A DNA stretch of 36,710 nt from NCBI GenBank assembly GCA_019775845.1, contig JADQAV010000052.1, positions 1-36,710 of the forward strand, given 5' to 3'. A program made the translations under genes and the position numbers. Within the stretch, counting starts at the first letter, position 1. The number at the start of each line of letters is the position of its first letter. The notes under the pieces were generated by a model. The model was not told the DNA's origin. It was given only the letters and a program-made list of their open reading frames with translations, and made no database searches. This stretch comes from Myrmaecium sp. VS I D KN 1 (lineage: Eukaryota; Ascomycota; Dothideomycetes; Valsariales; Valsariaceae). This document shows positions 19,305 to 30,200 of the stretch, in pieces.

Positions 19305-22131
19305 GGTGGGCACGTGAGGCGATGGCAGTGCAGGCAGGGGGCGGTGCAAAATACAGGATGCCGAGCGGAAAATGCGGCTCCGATGGGCCTCTGAACGAGA
19401 GTTAAAGAAAGAACGACAGTGTGCTGCAGGCGGTTGATTCAAACGTTTGAAAGGGACGGAGACGAAACGATGCTTCTTTATGATCGATAGGCTCTATCGA
19501 ATGGCAGCTGCGGGTAATTAACCGCGGGCAGGAGAAAGGCATTGCGGGGGGTGTGCTGTTCGGCAAGCCGAAGAGCCATGGTGCAAGGTCCAAGGCGTGA
19601 CTGAGGCATGCCTTGTGGGACTGTCATGATGGTCAAGGGCATTACGAGATACCGCGGCGGCGATCTGATTCGTCGAGATGGTCGCAAGAGCCGTAAGCTT
19701 GATGCAGGCTGAGTAGAGGCTGCATCGAACGTTTGGTGACGGGAATGTCCGGATCGTTCCATTGGGCGCAGTGAAGCTACGGCGGCCTTGAGCCCAGTGG
19801 AATTCCCCGATGTGGGCCCTCCCACATGCTGGCGCACTGAAGGGAATGACAGCATGGCAAGCCTCCATTGCATATGGCGGATCCTCAGCATTTTATAAAT
19901 CAATGGTCGACGTTGTGTAACCAGTGTAGCCATATCTGATAGCGCAGGTCGCCATCATTCGAGACCCCAATCGAGACATGATTGTTCAGGAGCGATCCTG
20001 CGTCTTGGGGGCCAATAGCGTGAATTGGAGAAAGGCTGGCCGTAGTCCGCGGGGTAGAGCGACCAACTCATGGTACGCGGGAACGAGAGAAGAGATTCGA
20101 GTACCAGGAATGTCTTCCGTCAAGGGCGATCGCATAGGCTGACACGGTATGACTGGCAATTGTCGAGTCAATACCTCCTATGATTCTCTCGACCAGTGCT
20201 GCCATACCACTGATGGTGGCCTGTCCGCTCAATTCCCGTCAAGAGCACAATTGGATCAAGGAACTTTTCTCAAGTACCGAGGTGTGAGACCGTGACGGCG
20301 CAGTCATCGGGATCCTTCCTTGGCAGCATTGGCGGTTCGAGAGTCTCTTTCTCAGTGGGCAGTCTGACTTGCATCGCGGTGGCGGCGGTCCCAGGAGCTC
20401 CTTGCCGAGGACTTCTGGCGTTGACATTAGCATGGGGCGGACCAGGCGAAGCAAGGCATGGACCAAGTTTGCAGCGCATATTGACCGAATCGGGTGGAGC
20501 GTATGAATCGCATCGACGGCGGAGCCCAGATTCCTGCATGACTGTGGCGGGGATAAGGTGATGAAGAGGTTTTCGTCGAGTCGGGGGGGAAAGCGTGCCT
20601 CCAGTCCAAGAAGTGATGGGCGTACAGATGGAGAGTCGTACAGGGCGTGCCTGCAGGGCGATACGAGCTCGAAGATGTCGTGGTCGCTGCAAGGAGGTCT
20701 GTCACACCTCGGGGAGGTTCTTGAACGCCACATATGCATGCTCGTCTATACATAGCCAGGTGCATCTGGCAACGTGCCAGGATACGCGTCACAGCTCGCG
20801 CAAGGCTGTTCCGGTATCTTGTTCACCGACGGAGGAAGGTCCAGGGCAATGGAAGTGCACAGGACTACAGTGGGCTGTCAGTGCTACTTGAGCTCGAGGG
20901 TACGGAGATCTCTCTCACCAGCATCGCATCCCGATGGACGGGTATCCCAGGGCAGCGCATGCGGTGCTGCCTCCCGTTCCCCGAGCGGATCGGAGAGTCG
21001 GCGTATCGCCGCCGCCGCCGCCGCCGGCTCAGCCAGTCGGGGAGGCCGAACGGGATAGACAGGCAATGGCAGCGTTCAGCACTGAAGTCCACATGCCGAT
21101 ACGCTGATGCGCCCAGGCGGCACGGCAGTCACGGGTCGGCCCTTTTGTTCGTTGAGTGGAGAGGCGGTCGGCAGGCGGTCGGGAGGTGGACTGCGTTGAA
21201 AGTCTGAAGGGACACAACGAGTATGATGCATTGAAGTGCCTTCCGACGGCTGCTCGCTGGAGAGGTCCGCTGTTCTCCCGCTCCAGATTTGCATCGGTGG
21301 CCTCTGAGCGACATTATCGAAACGTGTCCGCCTAGCACCAGGAGTTCGAAAAAGTGTCGAGTGTGGTGATCGAAAGGACATAAAGAAATGACACGGTAGC
21401 AGAGGAAGGTAGAGGATATATATATGCTGATCCCCATTTCGGTTACCGTTCCGGCGGCGGCGACGACGACGTTGATGCTGCACGAACTGCATTTCTTCCT
21501 CGACGGACCGACAAGTAGCAAAGAGCAAATAGGTTAGGACGGTCGTCGGACTGCGGGAACCTGGAGAACGTAAAGCTTCGTCATGCAAGCGTTCCTGTCC
21601 GGAGTTGGTGGTTGGAGCAGTCAACTGGACAGATTACGAGTTGTACTGTAGGTAGGAGTTGAGCTGGACGGGAGGACTGATGAACTCGGTAAGGTAGGGC
21701 GGTGATTGTTCGCACCGTGCCGAAAGATGACTACAGTACAGCATGCTGGATGGGGTCTGACGAAGTACGGATACCTTAGACCCTGCGATTCTCTTCAACA
21801 GTACCACACCCAACCTGCCATGGGACACGTTAATGGACATCGCATCAACCCGCTCATCAATGGTATCATCCAACGACTTGACAATGGTATGTGCGAATGA
21901 AAGCACGATGTGCACGTACTCCTTCCACTTGACGAGATGAACAGAGGAAAGGAAAAAAAGATAGAAACCAACAAACAAGCATCACCAGATTACCTGGCAT
22001 GTCATAGAAAAAAAAGACATTAGAACAGCGAGAAATATATACAGTATAGTACACTTCAATTCCCCCTCAGCTTCCATCAGTCATTAACATACCATCATAG
22101 GCACCATCTCCAACCACTATTATTACTCCTC
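19305..22131. other. Large gene-free interval (2.8 kb)
   Basis: No coding region can be supported. Open frames up to about 180 residues occur on both strands, overlap one another, and lack family motifs, initiator context or plausible splice continuity. A CGC trinucleotide run lies at 21007-21026. Bases 21900-22130 become A-rich and fit the 3' flank of the small minus-strand gene. Composition is not RIP-like, so this is not a mutated repeat; a non-coding transcript cannot be excluded. Confidence 0.45.
21007..21026. repeat. CGC trinucleotide microsatellite
   Basis: Six to seven tandem CGC units in a gene-free stretch. Confidence 0.75.
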
Positions 22132-22496
22132 TCACAACAACCCAATCGCAATATCCCCCTTCACCTTCGCCACCACCCGGATATCCGCCTCCAAATCCAG
22201 CTTGATATGGATCTTCAAGCTGCCCTTCACATCCTCGCCATCCATGCCGAAGCCCGCCGGCTTCGAGCCGAGCTCCTTGGGCTTGACGTCCGAGACGGCC
22301 TTGCCGACGTCGGGGAGGGTGCCGCTTCCGCCGTTACTGTTGCCGTTCCGACCTCCTGGGGCGTTGCCGGCGACGGAGGAGTAGCTGTAGAAGGGGGGTT
22401 AGCTTGTTTCTTCGCCGTGCGCGTTGGCGATGGGGAAGGGATGGGGTGGGTGAGATACCTTTCGGGCTTCTTGTCCTTGGTTTCGGTGTCGGGCAT
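22132..22496 (-). CDS. Small conserved-looking fungal protein of unknown function
   Basis: Two exons on minus (22459-22496, 22132-22384) give 96 residues. The intron has a GTATCT donor, an AGCTAAC branch site and a CTACAG acceptor. The N-terminal half is polar and Gly/Asn/Ser-rich, presumably disordered. The C-terminal 30 residues form a regular alternating strand pattern, KGSLKIHIKLDLEADI then RVVAKVKGDIAIGLL, which resembles the ending of small hypothetical proteins found across filamentous ascomycetes. No signal peptide or membrane segment is seen, so it is probably cytosolic. Function is unknown. The ending GDIAIGLL directly before the stop supports this frame. Confidence 0.75.
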
Positions 22497-24119
22497 GGTG
22501 GTGGGAGGGTGCGGTGATGGAAGAGGGAAGGGAGAGATGCGCCCCTTGATCGGAAGACGTTGGTCGACGGTACGGTGGTAGAGCCGGTGCAGGTTCTCGT
22601 GTATTCACTGCCTGCGCGGGTATCAATGGGTGTGGTGTTGAGGTATGCGCGGTGTGTGGTCAGTTGAGCGAAGAAGGAAGGGGGAGGTCTTTCTGTGCCA
22701 GCCTTGCTCGTACCGACCGGGCTGGGGTTTTGAAAAGCTGCGGGCGGATCGAAAGCTGGGCACTACATCATCTGGTACTGCAAGCAGGTACAGAGTGCCT
22801 CACTTCGTCATCGCCCGCCACATCACCGATGACAGGAGAGGAAAGCAGATGGGAAGGGTAAGGTTGGAGAGGTTGGAGGCTGGAGATGGACGTCCTCAGC
22901 TCCAAGACCGGTGGCGTCATCGCTACGTTCATTTGTCTTTCTCTCTTCTTCTTCCTACTCCACAGGCAAGGAGGAAGGAGCGAGCGCCGCGGAGGGGGAA
23001 CACATTTGGAATTCAGTTTGCCCAAACGGGAAGGCACGCTTCCTCTTCTGTCCTCCGTCCCTCACAGCCGAGGGAGCAGCATGGCTGCTTGGATGGGAGT
23101 GGAAGAGACGAGGCGATCCACCGGGCAATGGGTGTGTCGATCACTGTACAAGGTAAGTATGAGTGCCTTGTGTGGAGACAACCAGGTATCTGCTCGGATG
23201 CAGTGGGTTCCGATCTACGGAGATTTTCTCAGCACGGCCCCTTGAAGGTTCCTGACTCGGACAGAGCTTAGATCTACTGGAGGACTGCAGGAAGCTTGGA
23301 ACCTGGAGTCACATCCAGATAGGAACCGGACAGAGCGCCACCCGTTATCGAATCGTGGGTGGCACGGAATAATAAGCCGTTAGGTTGACTCCTTTCTAGC
23401 TGGACGCGAAGTGACATGTGACGGGTGACGGGTAACGACTCACGACGAGTGAGGACAGCCACCTAGCCAGCAATCCAAATCCCGGAAATCCTTCCCGAGT
23501 GATCGGCGCGCCGTGGGTGCTTTGGGAAATTCTTGAGGCGCCCCCACACCGTCTTCCCCACCAGATACTAACTGTTTGTAGGTGCTCCGGCCTCCACCTT
23601 CGGTTACGTTAGGGAGCGCGCTTCGCACCGCGGCGTCGTGCCGGGGCCGCATGGGTACTGAAGGTTGTGGGGAGGGCTTTCGTCACTGGTGATGGCAGGT
23701 GGTGTTGAGCGAGAGGAAGGTCCTTCGCCTTGCGTTCCAATCACTTCCTTGCTGGTTACAGCTGCTGCATACACGTGCACACTCACGTTTTCCTCCCACG
23801 AAGCCTGGAATTGCGGACGACTACATCCTTCACTCCGTATCAAACAGATCACCATCTTCACAAGTGACCGCTGCTTGGGCACCTCGGCTAATTCCCCGGG
23901 AACAACGTACGGGATTTCTGTCGCCTCTGTCAAATATCATCCAAGATCCCCAAGCAACTTCCGCCCTTCACGAAGCAACAGGAAACAGAGACAAGCACAC
24001 GGACAGAGCCTTCACATATTCACACACCCACCTCGCCGCCAGCGCATTCAGCGCCTTCAGCCAGCCAACCACTCAGCCATCCGGCCCATCAAGCCATCCA
24101 TCAAGCCATCCATCCAGCC
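22497..24119. other. Divergent gene-free interval (1.6 kb)
   Basis: Between the small minus-strand gene and the next plus-strand gene. A 208-residue plus-strand open frame (22645-23271) has no recognisable domain and no biased codon use, so I treat it as chance. Tandem CCATC/CAAGC-type short repeats precede 24120 (24080-24119), probably in the leader. Confidence 0.45.
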
Positions 24120-24896
24120 ATGGTTCTCGGCCTCATCTCCCTCGCCTCCACCATCCCCCTCACCGCCACCGCCGTCCTCTCCCTCCAATCCCAAGCCGAA
24201 TCCACCCAATCAACGCACGCCGGCGCGCCCTCCGCCCGCTACAAAACCGCCCGCCACCACCTGCGCGCGCGGCCCTCCGCCCGCACACCCGCGGACCGGC
24301 AAGCGCTCTTCGACGAGGACGGGGCGCGGGTGGTGTTGAAAGACGGCGGGCTGTTCGTCACCACGCGGGAGACGCGCGGTCATTACCATCCGTTCACGGG
24401 GTATTTCCTGCCGTTCCCGGAGCGCGGGGCGGATGGGCTGGTGAGCACGATCGCGGAGGAGCCGCCGGTGCTGAATTGGGTGTTTGTGGCGGAGGCGGGA
24501 CGGGTGCGGTTTGGGGGGCGGAAGGATGCGGAAGGGGGGTTGACGGGGCCATGGGGGGTGGTGGAGGATGGGAGTGAAGGGGAGAGGAGGGTGGTGTTTG
24601 AGGGGTGGGAGGGGTGGGTGGCGGTGGAAGGGGAAGAGGAGGAGGAGGATGGGTTGTGGGAGTTGTGGTTTGATCGGAGGGATGATGGGTTGCGTGGGTT
24701 GGTGGAGGAGGGGAGGAGGACGGTGGAGGTGGAGTTGGTGAGGGAGGAGTTGGAGTTGGAGATCGATGTCGATGGGAAAGGGGAAGGGGAGGGGGATGCG
24801 TCGGAGAGAGCGGGAGCTGGAGCTGGAGCTGGAGCTGGAGCTGTAGCTGCTGGGGCGGGGGCTGATCGGAGGATGGTGGAGGTGAGGAGGAGCTAG
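24120..24896 (+). CDS. Unknown fungal protein with N-terminal hydrophobic leader
   Basis: A single exon of 258 residues. The first 25 residues (MVLGLISLASTIPLTATAVL) form a signal or anchor segment. Residues 60-190 read like one globular domain: ARVVLKDGGLFVTTRETRG, HYHPFTGYFLPFPERG, VLNWVFVAEAGRVRFGG, GGLTGPWGVVEDG and GLWELWFDRRDDGL. I believe related hypothetical proteins exist in other ascomycetes but cannot name a domain. The C-terminus is an acidic linker, then an Ala-Gly repeat coded by a GGAGCT hexamer array, then a basic end. Codons end in C up to about 24290 and almost always in G beyond that. Function is unknown; a secreted or endomembrane location is likely. Confidence 0.72.
   Translation: MVLGLISLASTIPLTATAVLSLQSQAESTQSTHAGAPSARYKTARHHLRARPSARTPADRQALFDEDGARVVLKDGGLFVTTRETRGHYHPFTGYFLPFPERGADGLVSTIAEEPPVLNWVFVAEAGRVRFGGRKDAEGGLTGPWGVVEDGSEGERRVVFEGWEGWVAVEGEEEEEDGLWELWFDRRDDGLRGLVEEGRRTVEVELVREELELEIDVDGKGEGEGDASERAGAGAGAGAGAVAAGAGADRRMVEVRRS
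24813..24845 (+). repeat. GGAGCT hexamer repeat coding Ala-Gly
   Basis: About five tandem GGAGCT units within the 3' end of the gene at 24120, coding an alternating Gly-Ala run. Such hexamers often vary in copy number without breaking the frame. Confidence 0.8.
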
Positions 24897-27297
24897 GAGG
24901 TTTAGTGATCGGCGTGGATCCGCTGATCGTTCCTGATCCCGTCCAGTGGCTGGGTTGGCCTGAGCTTGAGCACAATTGGAACCATGATGGAGAGAATGAG
25001 AGAGTCAGTTGTAAATGCTTCATGAAGCCATAATTCACATTGCCGTTATTCTTGCTGTAGTATACCTGTCCCTATTAAAATTGTTGAAGTGCTGTTGCAT
25101 GTTCCTCCTGCATGCGACAAGATATGATCGTCGCCAGGATCCAATGCTCTCAGAGCGAGTGGATCGACGTCCGCCCGGCCCCACCCATGACCGCACAGAC
25201 GAGCTCATTTCTCATTTCACGCAGAACTCTCGCAGATCTTTCTCGACTCTGCCCCGTCGCTCAGGCATCCATCCACACCTCACAACAGGGCGTCGGAGGT
25301 CAAGCCCGGCATTCCGAAGATCCCGTCCGTCAACCACACCTCCCCCCCCCCCAGGCATCCGGTTCCAATTGGCTGGACTGCTTCCCCTTGCTTTTTCATA
25401 CCTTCCATCACTCCCCTCTCTCACTCACACGCCTCTAATCAATGTGATCTCAACGACGTCGGAAACCGTCATCTCTTCGTCGCCCCTTTCATTTCCTTCG
25501 CAGCATGGAGTCCGTCCCGTCGTCCCCTGACGTGGACCTTGGCGTCGCCCGCCGGGTGCCGCCAACCGGACCGCACCACGGGCCGAACGGGTCGGGAGGC
25601 GCCTCCAGCTCCAACCTGGAAAGTACTGGCACTGGTACAACCGATGTGACTCCACTGACGTGAAGGTACATGGGACACCAAGCTCTTTTCAGCCAGTCCG
25701 GGACTCGTCGGGCGTGCGTGGAGCCGAAAGCGCCCACCAATCAACACCGCCATGGCTGTGTCCTTCGATCGAGCTCCGTCCTAGGTGCCTGCCACGAGGA
25801 GCCCATCTCTTGTCCCCCCCTGGAAACGAATGGGACGGATACAATAGACGAATCAGGTTTTCGTAGGCGGCGCTGTGCACCCTCGTCTCCGCGGGATGGC
25901 CTATTGTTGTACTGTACGGAGTAGGTACCCTGGATTCACCGCCGTGTTCGGTCAAAGTTGATCTCGCGTTTGTACGGCAGATCTGCCTGCGCACTGGGCA
26001 CACGAAGTTCCCCTTGCCTCATGGCTTTCTCGACGGGTCGCAACTGGGCTATGGCCGCTGCCGCTGGGACCTTGATTTTAATCAGAACTTGAATGGCATG
26101 TGGTGGCTGACTGTCCTTCAAAGACGGTACAGTAGCCGACAGCCAATCCAGCGGGTATTCGTGCCAGAGGCCAATGTGCTGCGGCAGAGCTCTCCATTGA
26201 GCGTGCCCGTGCTGAATGCTTCCTTACCTTCTCAATGAAACCGGGACGTCTGTGCTGCCCACTGGCACAGTGACTGGGAGTGTCTGCTTCCCGTGGCCTT
26301 GGGATTGCATCTCTTACCCTCCACCCCCGGTCGTTGGATACCAAATCTCTGTGTACCGTCACGCAACCTGCAGGACGGATTTTGCGATACACTGGATCAC
26401 GTCAGTTCTGCTACCCCGCGTGAACTAGTGATGGGTGCCTCCAACTACTCCTATCTTCTCCTGGTCCAGGTTCTACGGGATATCCGGAGCGGGAGCAGCC
26501 ACCCCAGCAGCGCCTTTGAAGGAGGTTCACATTTTAGCGGAACATCCTCTCTCGCCTACAGCAACTCACAAAACCCTGGTTTTAGGCATCCTGCTCGCCT
26601 CCTCACGGGAAATGCTCCGAGAAGCGTCTGCTCGAGTTCTAGACCCTGATGTGATTGACGTACCGATCTTGCAGAAGGGTTACACAGCGACCTAAAGAGG
26701 AGCGAACAGATCCACTCCTACCTATTTGTCACTGTTCGCTGCCTGCCGACCTCCTTGTACGGAACATGGTGTGTCGATCACATCTCAACGCCATACCTTT
26801 TCCAGCATCTGCCTTCTTCCCTCGTCAAGCAGGGCGCGGAGGCGGCCAACCTTCTCGCCTACCAGCATCAGCCGTTCAGCCTGCTACGACGGAGGCACCA
26901 GTTCCGCTCTTCCCTGGGGAGGCCTTCAGTCATCATGACTTCACCCAGCACCCTCGAGACGAGCACGGTCGCCTTGATCAACCCAGGCCACGAGGAATGG
27001 ACCTGCTATGCCATGCCATCCCCCGCGTCATTCGCGTGGTTGGGATGGGGCCATGACGTCGAGGTACATCTCCAACATACAGGAGTATCAGAGGGACTGT
27101 ATATATGGCACATCATGGACAGATCACTTGCCTCGATCACACTATCTCCATCTCCACCTCGACATACTGCCACGAACAAGAACCAAACAAAAACGATCAC
27201 GATCAGTTCTAACGATACCCCTTAATCGAACGAAAGATCAAACCACAATAATCAACGGCAGTTCCCCCTTGTTTCATCAACAGACGAATCAGTGAAG
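24897..27297. other. Large gene-free interval (2.4 kb)
   Basis: No coding region can be supported. Several overlapping frames of 60-160 residues on both strands show no domain signature. Several TAC/GTA-rich words occur, such as TACTGTACGGAGTAGGTACC near 25912. The last few hundred bases should hold the promoter and leader of the large STAND gene; they are A/C-rich from 27170 on. Confidence 0.45.
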
Positions 27298-30200
27298 ATG
27301 GCACCTGCCCAAGCAGCCTCTGTACCCAAGTAAGTTCACTCCTTGTGAAATTCGACATGTTCCATTCCAGTAGCGAGCTGACGGAGCAAGCAGGTCGGAG
27401 CAGATCACCTCCTCCAAGAAAGTGACCATGACCAGCAGCAGCGCCAACGGCAACAGTACCAACAGCAACAGCAATGGCAGCACCACCGCCGCCAGTTCCA
27501 GCCATATCAACACAACCGCCATGCCGGTGAACATCGACATCCACTCCACCGTCGCTAAAGAAGGGTCCATCGCCCTTCAAACCCACCCGATCGACGCCTT
27601 CACCTCACACACCCTCCACCATTACAACGACAACGCCTTCCTCCCTCACCAGTCTAGCCTCACGACCACCACTCACGATCAGAAAACCGCCTACGCCAGC
27701 ACCGCCGCGGCCGCACACCTCGCGACCCGGGAGATCACCAGCGTGGACGCATATCTGGACGCCCTCGCCGCACTGCGCCTGCAGCACCTGCCGCAACGGG
27801 GCAGCCACTGGGACCGCACGCTGCAGTCAGCCGAGGCCTTCGGCTCGCTCGTCCACCACGTCTGCGCCGCCCTCTCCCCCTCCTCACCTGATGCCGTCCA
27901 CGACGCCGCCAAAGGTATCTGGACCGCCGCCCACCAGCTCCTGCTGCTCTCCGCCGGCGTCGCCTCCCCTCTGCTGGAGCGCGCCTTCAGCCTGTTCCAC
28001 CGGATCGGGCTGGGCCTCGCGCCGTTCGCGGCCCACCGCGACGTGTTGACGGCCAGCGTGCCGGTACGGGCGGAGTTGGAGGCCGCCGTGGCGGAGCTTC
28101 TGGCGCTGGTGCGAGAGGTGGCGAATGGTCTTGCTGGGGGCGTCGACTCGGCGGGCTTGACGGCCCTGATGGAGCGTCGCGTGAGTGGGCTGCGGGCGCG
28201 CCGCGAGGCGCTGAGTGACGCACTGTGGGCGTGGCGGTTGCAGGGCTCGGTGAATGGGGCGCGGATCGCGCCGGCGGAGGTACGTGGCTTCCTGCGGCCA
28301 CAGGATTCGGTGGTAGAGGAGTTGGTTGCGGAGGAGCATGTGGGAGAGCGAGCATGGTGGGGCGAGTACAGTTGCGAATGGTTTGGCGCGGAGGTTCAGA
28401 GCTTCCTGGGAAGTGAGGACAAAGTCTTCCTCGTGACGGGAAAGCCCGGGTCTGGAAAAAGCGTGTTGGCAGGCTGGGTGGCAGAGAGGCTGAGGAAGGC
28501 GGAGGGCGGGAAGAGTTTCGACGTGCTTTCCTTTGCGATCGGTAAGCTGCTGGCCCTGGCGTGGATGATGACGGTTGCGAGTAGAGCTAACGATGACTAC
28601 TGCAGAGCCGGATATTCAACCAGAGACGACGACACTAAGTGTGGTGAAGAACCTGCTGTTGCAGCTCTTCACTCGAAGCGTTGGGGACGCGGAGCTGTAT
28701 GAGAAGATCTGCAGCGCCATGGAGATTCCTCCGGCCCAGGTCGAGAAGAAGGAGATGGCACTTTGGGAAGCGCTTCGAGCTGGCTTGGAGAAGAGGGCCC
28801 ACACGGTCCTCGTGGTCGATGGACTTGACCAGGCTTCCGGAGGGCATGAGGCAAGCGCCAAGCTGCTGGATCAACTCCATGAAGTCACCAGGAATTCCGC
28901 TTCCACCAAGACCATTGTGATGTCGCGGCCCCTGAGCAAGTCGGGGTCCCACCATGCTCGGAAGTTCTCCATCGAGAAGAAGTACATCGAAGGCGATCTG
29001 ACCCGCGTAACCGAGAGTCTAGTTGCGTCGGTGCCGCAGCTCCGACGCCTCTCGGACAAGGAGAGGATCACCGTCGTGCAGAACCTGGTCAACTCCGCGG
29101 ACGGTTCTTTTGTCTGGCCCTCTCTCGCCGTTGAAGTTCTGAAGCCCCAGAAGAGTTTTGCCGAGATTTCGAGCACCCTGGACAAGCTTCCTGCTGCTAC
29201 CACCGAACTTGTGCAGCAGCTGGTGTCGCTTTTGGACTTCTCTCAGAAGGACACTCGTTCCATCCTTGCCTGGGTCCTTGCCGCCGAGAGGCCGTTCAAG
29301 GTTACCGAAATCAAGGAGCTTTTGAGCCTGGACTTGGCGAACCTGACGACCACCTCGCGCGTTTCCGACACGCAGCAGGATGTACTCCGAGCTGTCGGTC
29401 CGCTTGTCCATGTCGATGGCGACATTGTTCGCCTCCGTCCGCTGGTTCGCCAGCCGCTCCTGGACTTGGCCGACTCTGTCAAAGACTTCTCCAACAAGGA
29501 TGCTCGATTCCCATTCAATGTTCAGGAGGCTCATTACGACCTCGTCAACAAGACACTTGGTTATGTCAACGTTTCCTTGCACGAGAACCTCGAACCCGCC
29601 CTGGATCCTCTTCCTCGGTCCAAGCTGGTGCATCTCTTCAACCGCCACCCGTTGCTGGAATACGCAGCGCGGTACTGGGGGGTTCACTTCCTGCTCTCGC
29701 CGATGTACGAGAGTCCCGGCAATTTCAAGCTGACCGGCGAGTTCAAGAAAATCTTCCCAGACTCGGCGGCGTTGGCTGTTCTCGAGTCGACATGCTGGGT
29801 GTCTCGGCGCACTCCGGTCGAGTCGGCCCCTCTGTTCCATCTCGCTCTGCACCTGAGGCAGACATTGATCCCGGAGAACAAGGAAGCCATCTTCCAGTCC
29901 CTCGTCACCACCGGTCGCGTGTACAGCTGGCTCGCCAAGGACAACGACGCCAGCACCTACTACTTCCAGGCCTACAAGATCGGGTCGACTTTCCTCGGCC
30001 CGTACAGTCGCGTCCTGGCCGCCGCCATTGCCGGCTACATCAACACCAAGCCGACGGTGCCCGGGTCCACTCGGACGGAAGAGGTCACCACACGCGAAAA
30101 GATGTTCCAGTGCCTCGTGGACTTCTACAAGTACCACAGCGGGGCCTCTCACACGCTCACCATCACGTATACCAAGTACCTGGTGGATCTGTACCTGCAG

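Noticed and set aside
22645-23271. 208-residue plus-strand open frame in a gene gap
   Set aside because: No known domain, no biased codon use, Arg-rich chance-like composition, and overlapping frames of similar length.
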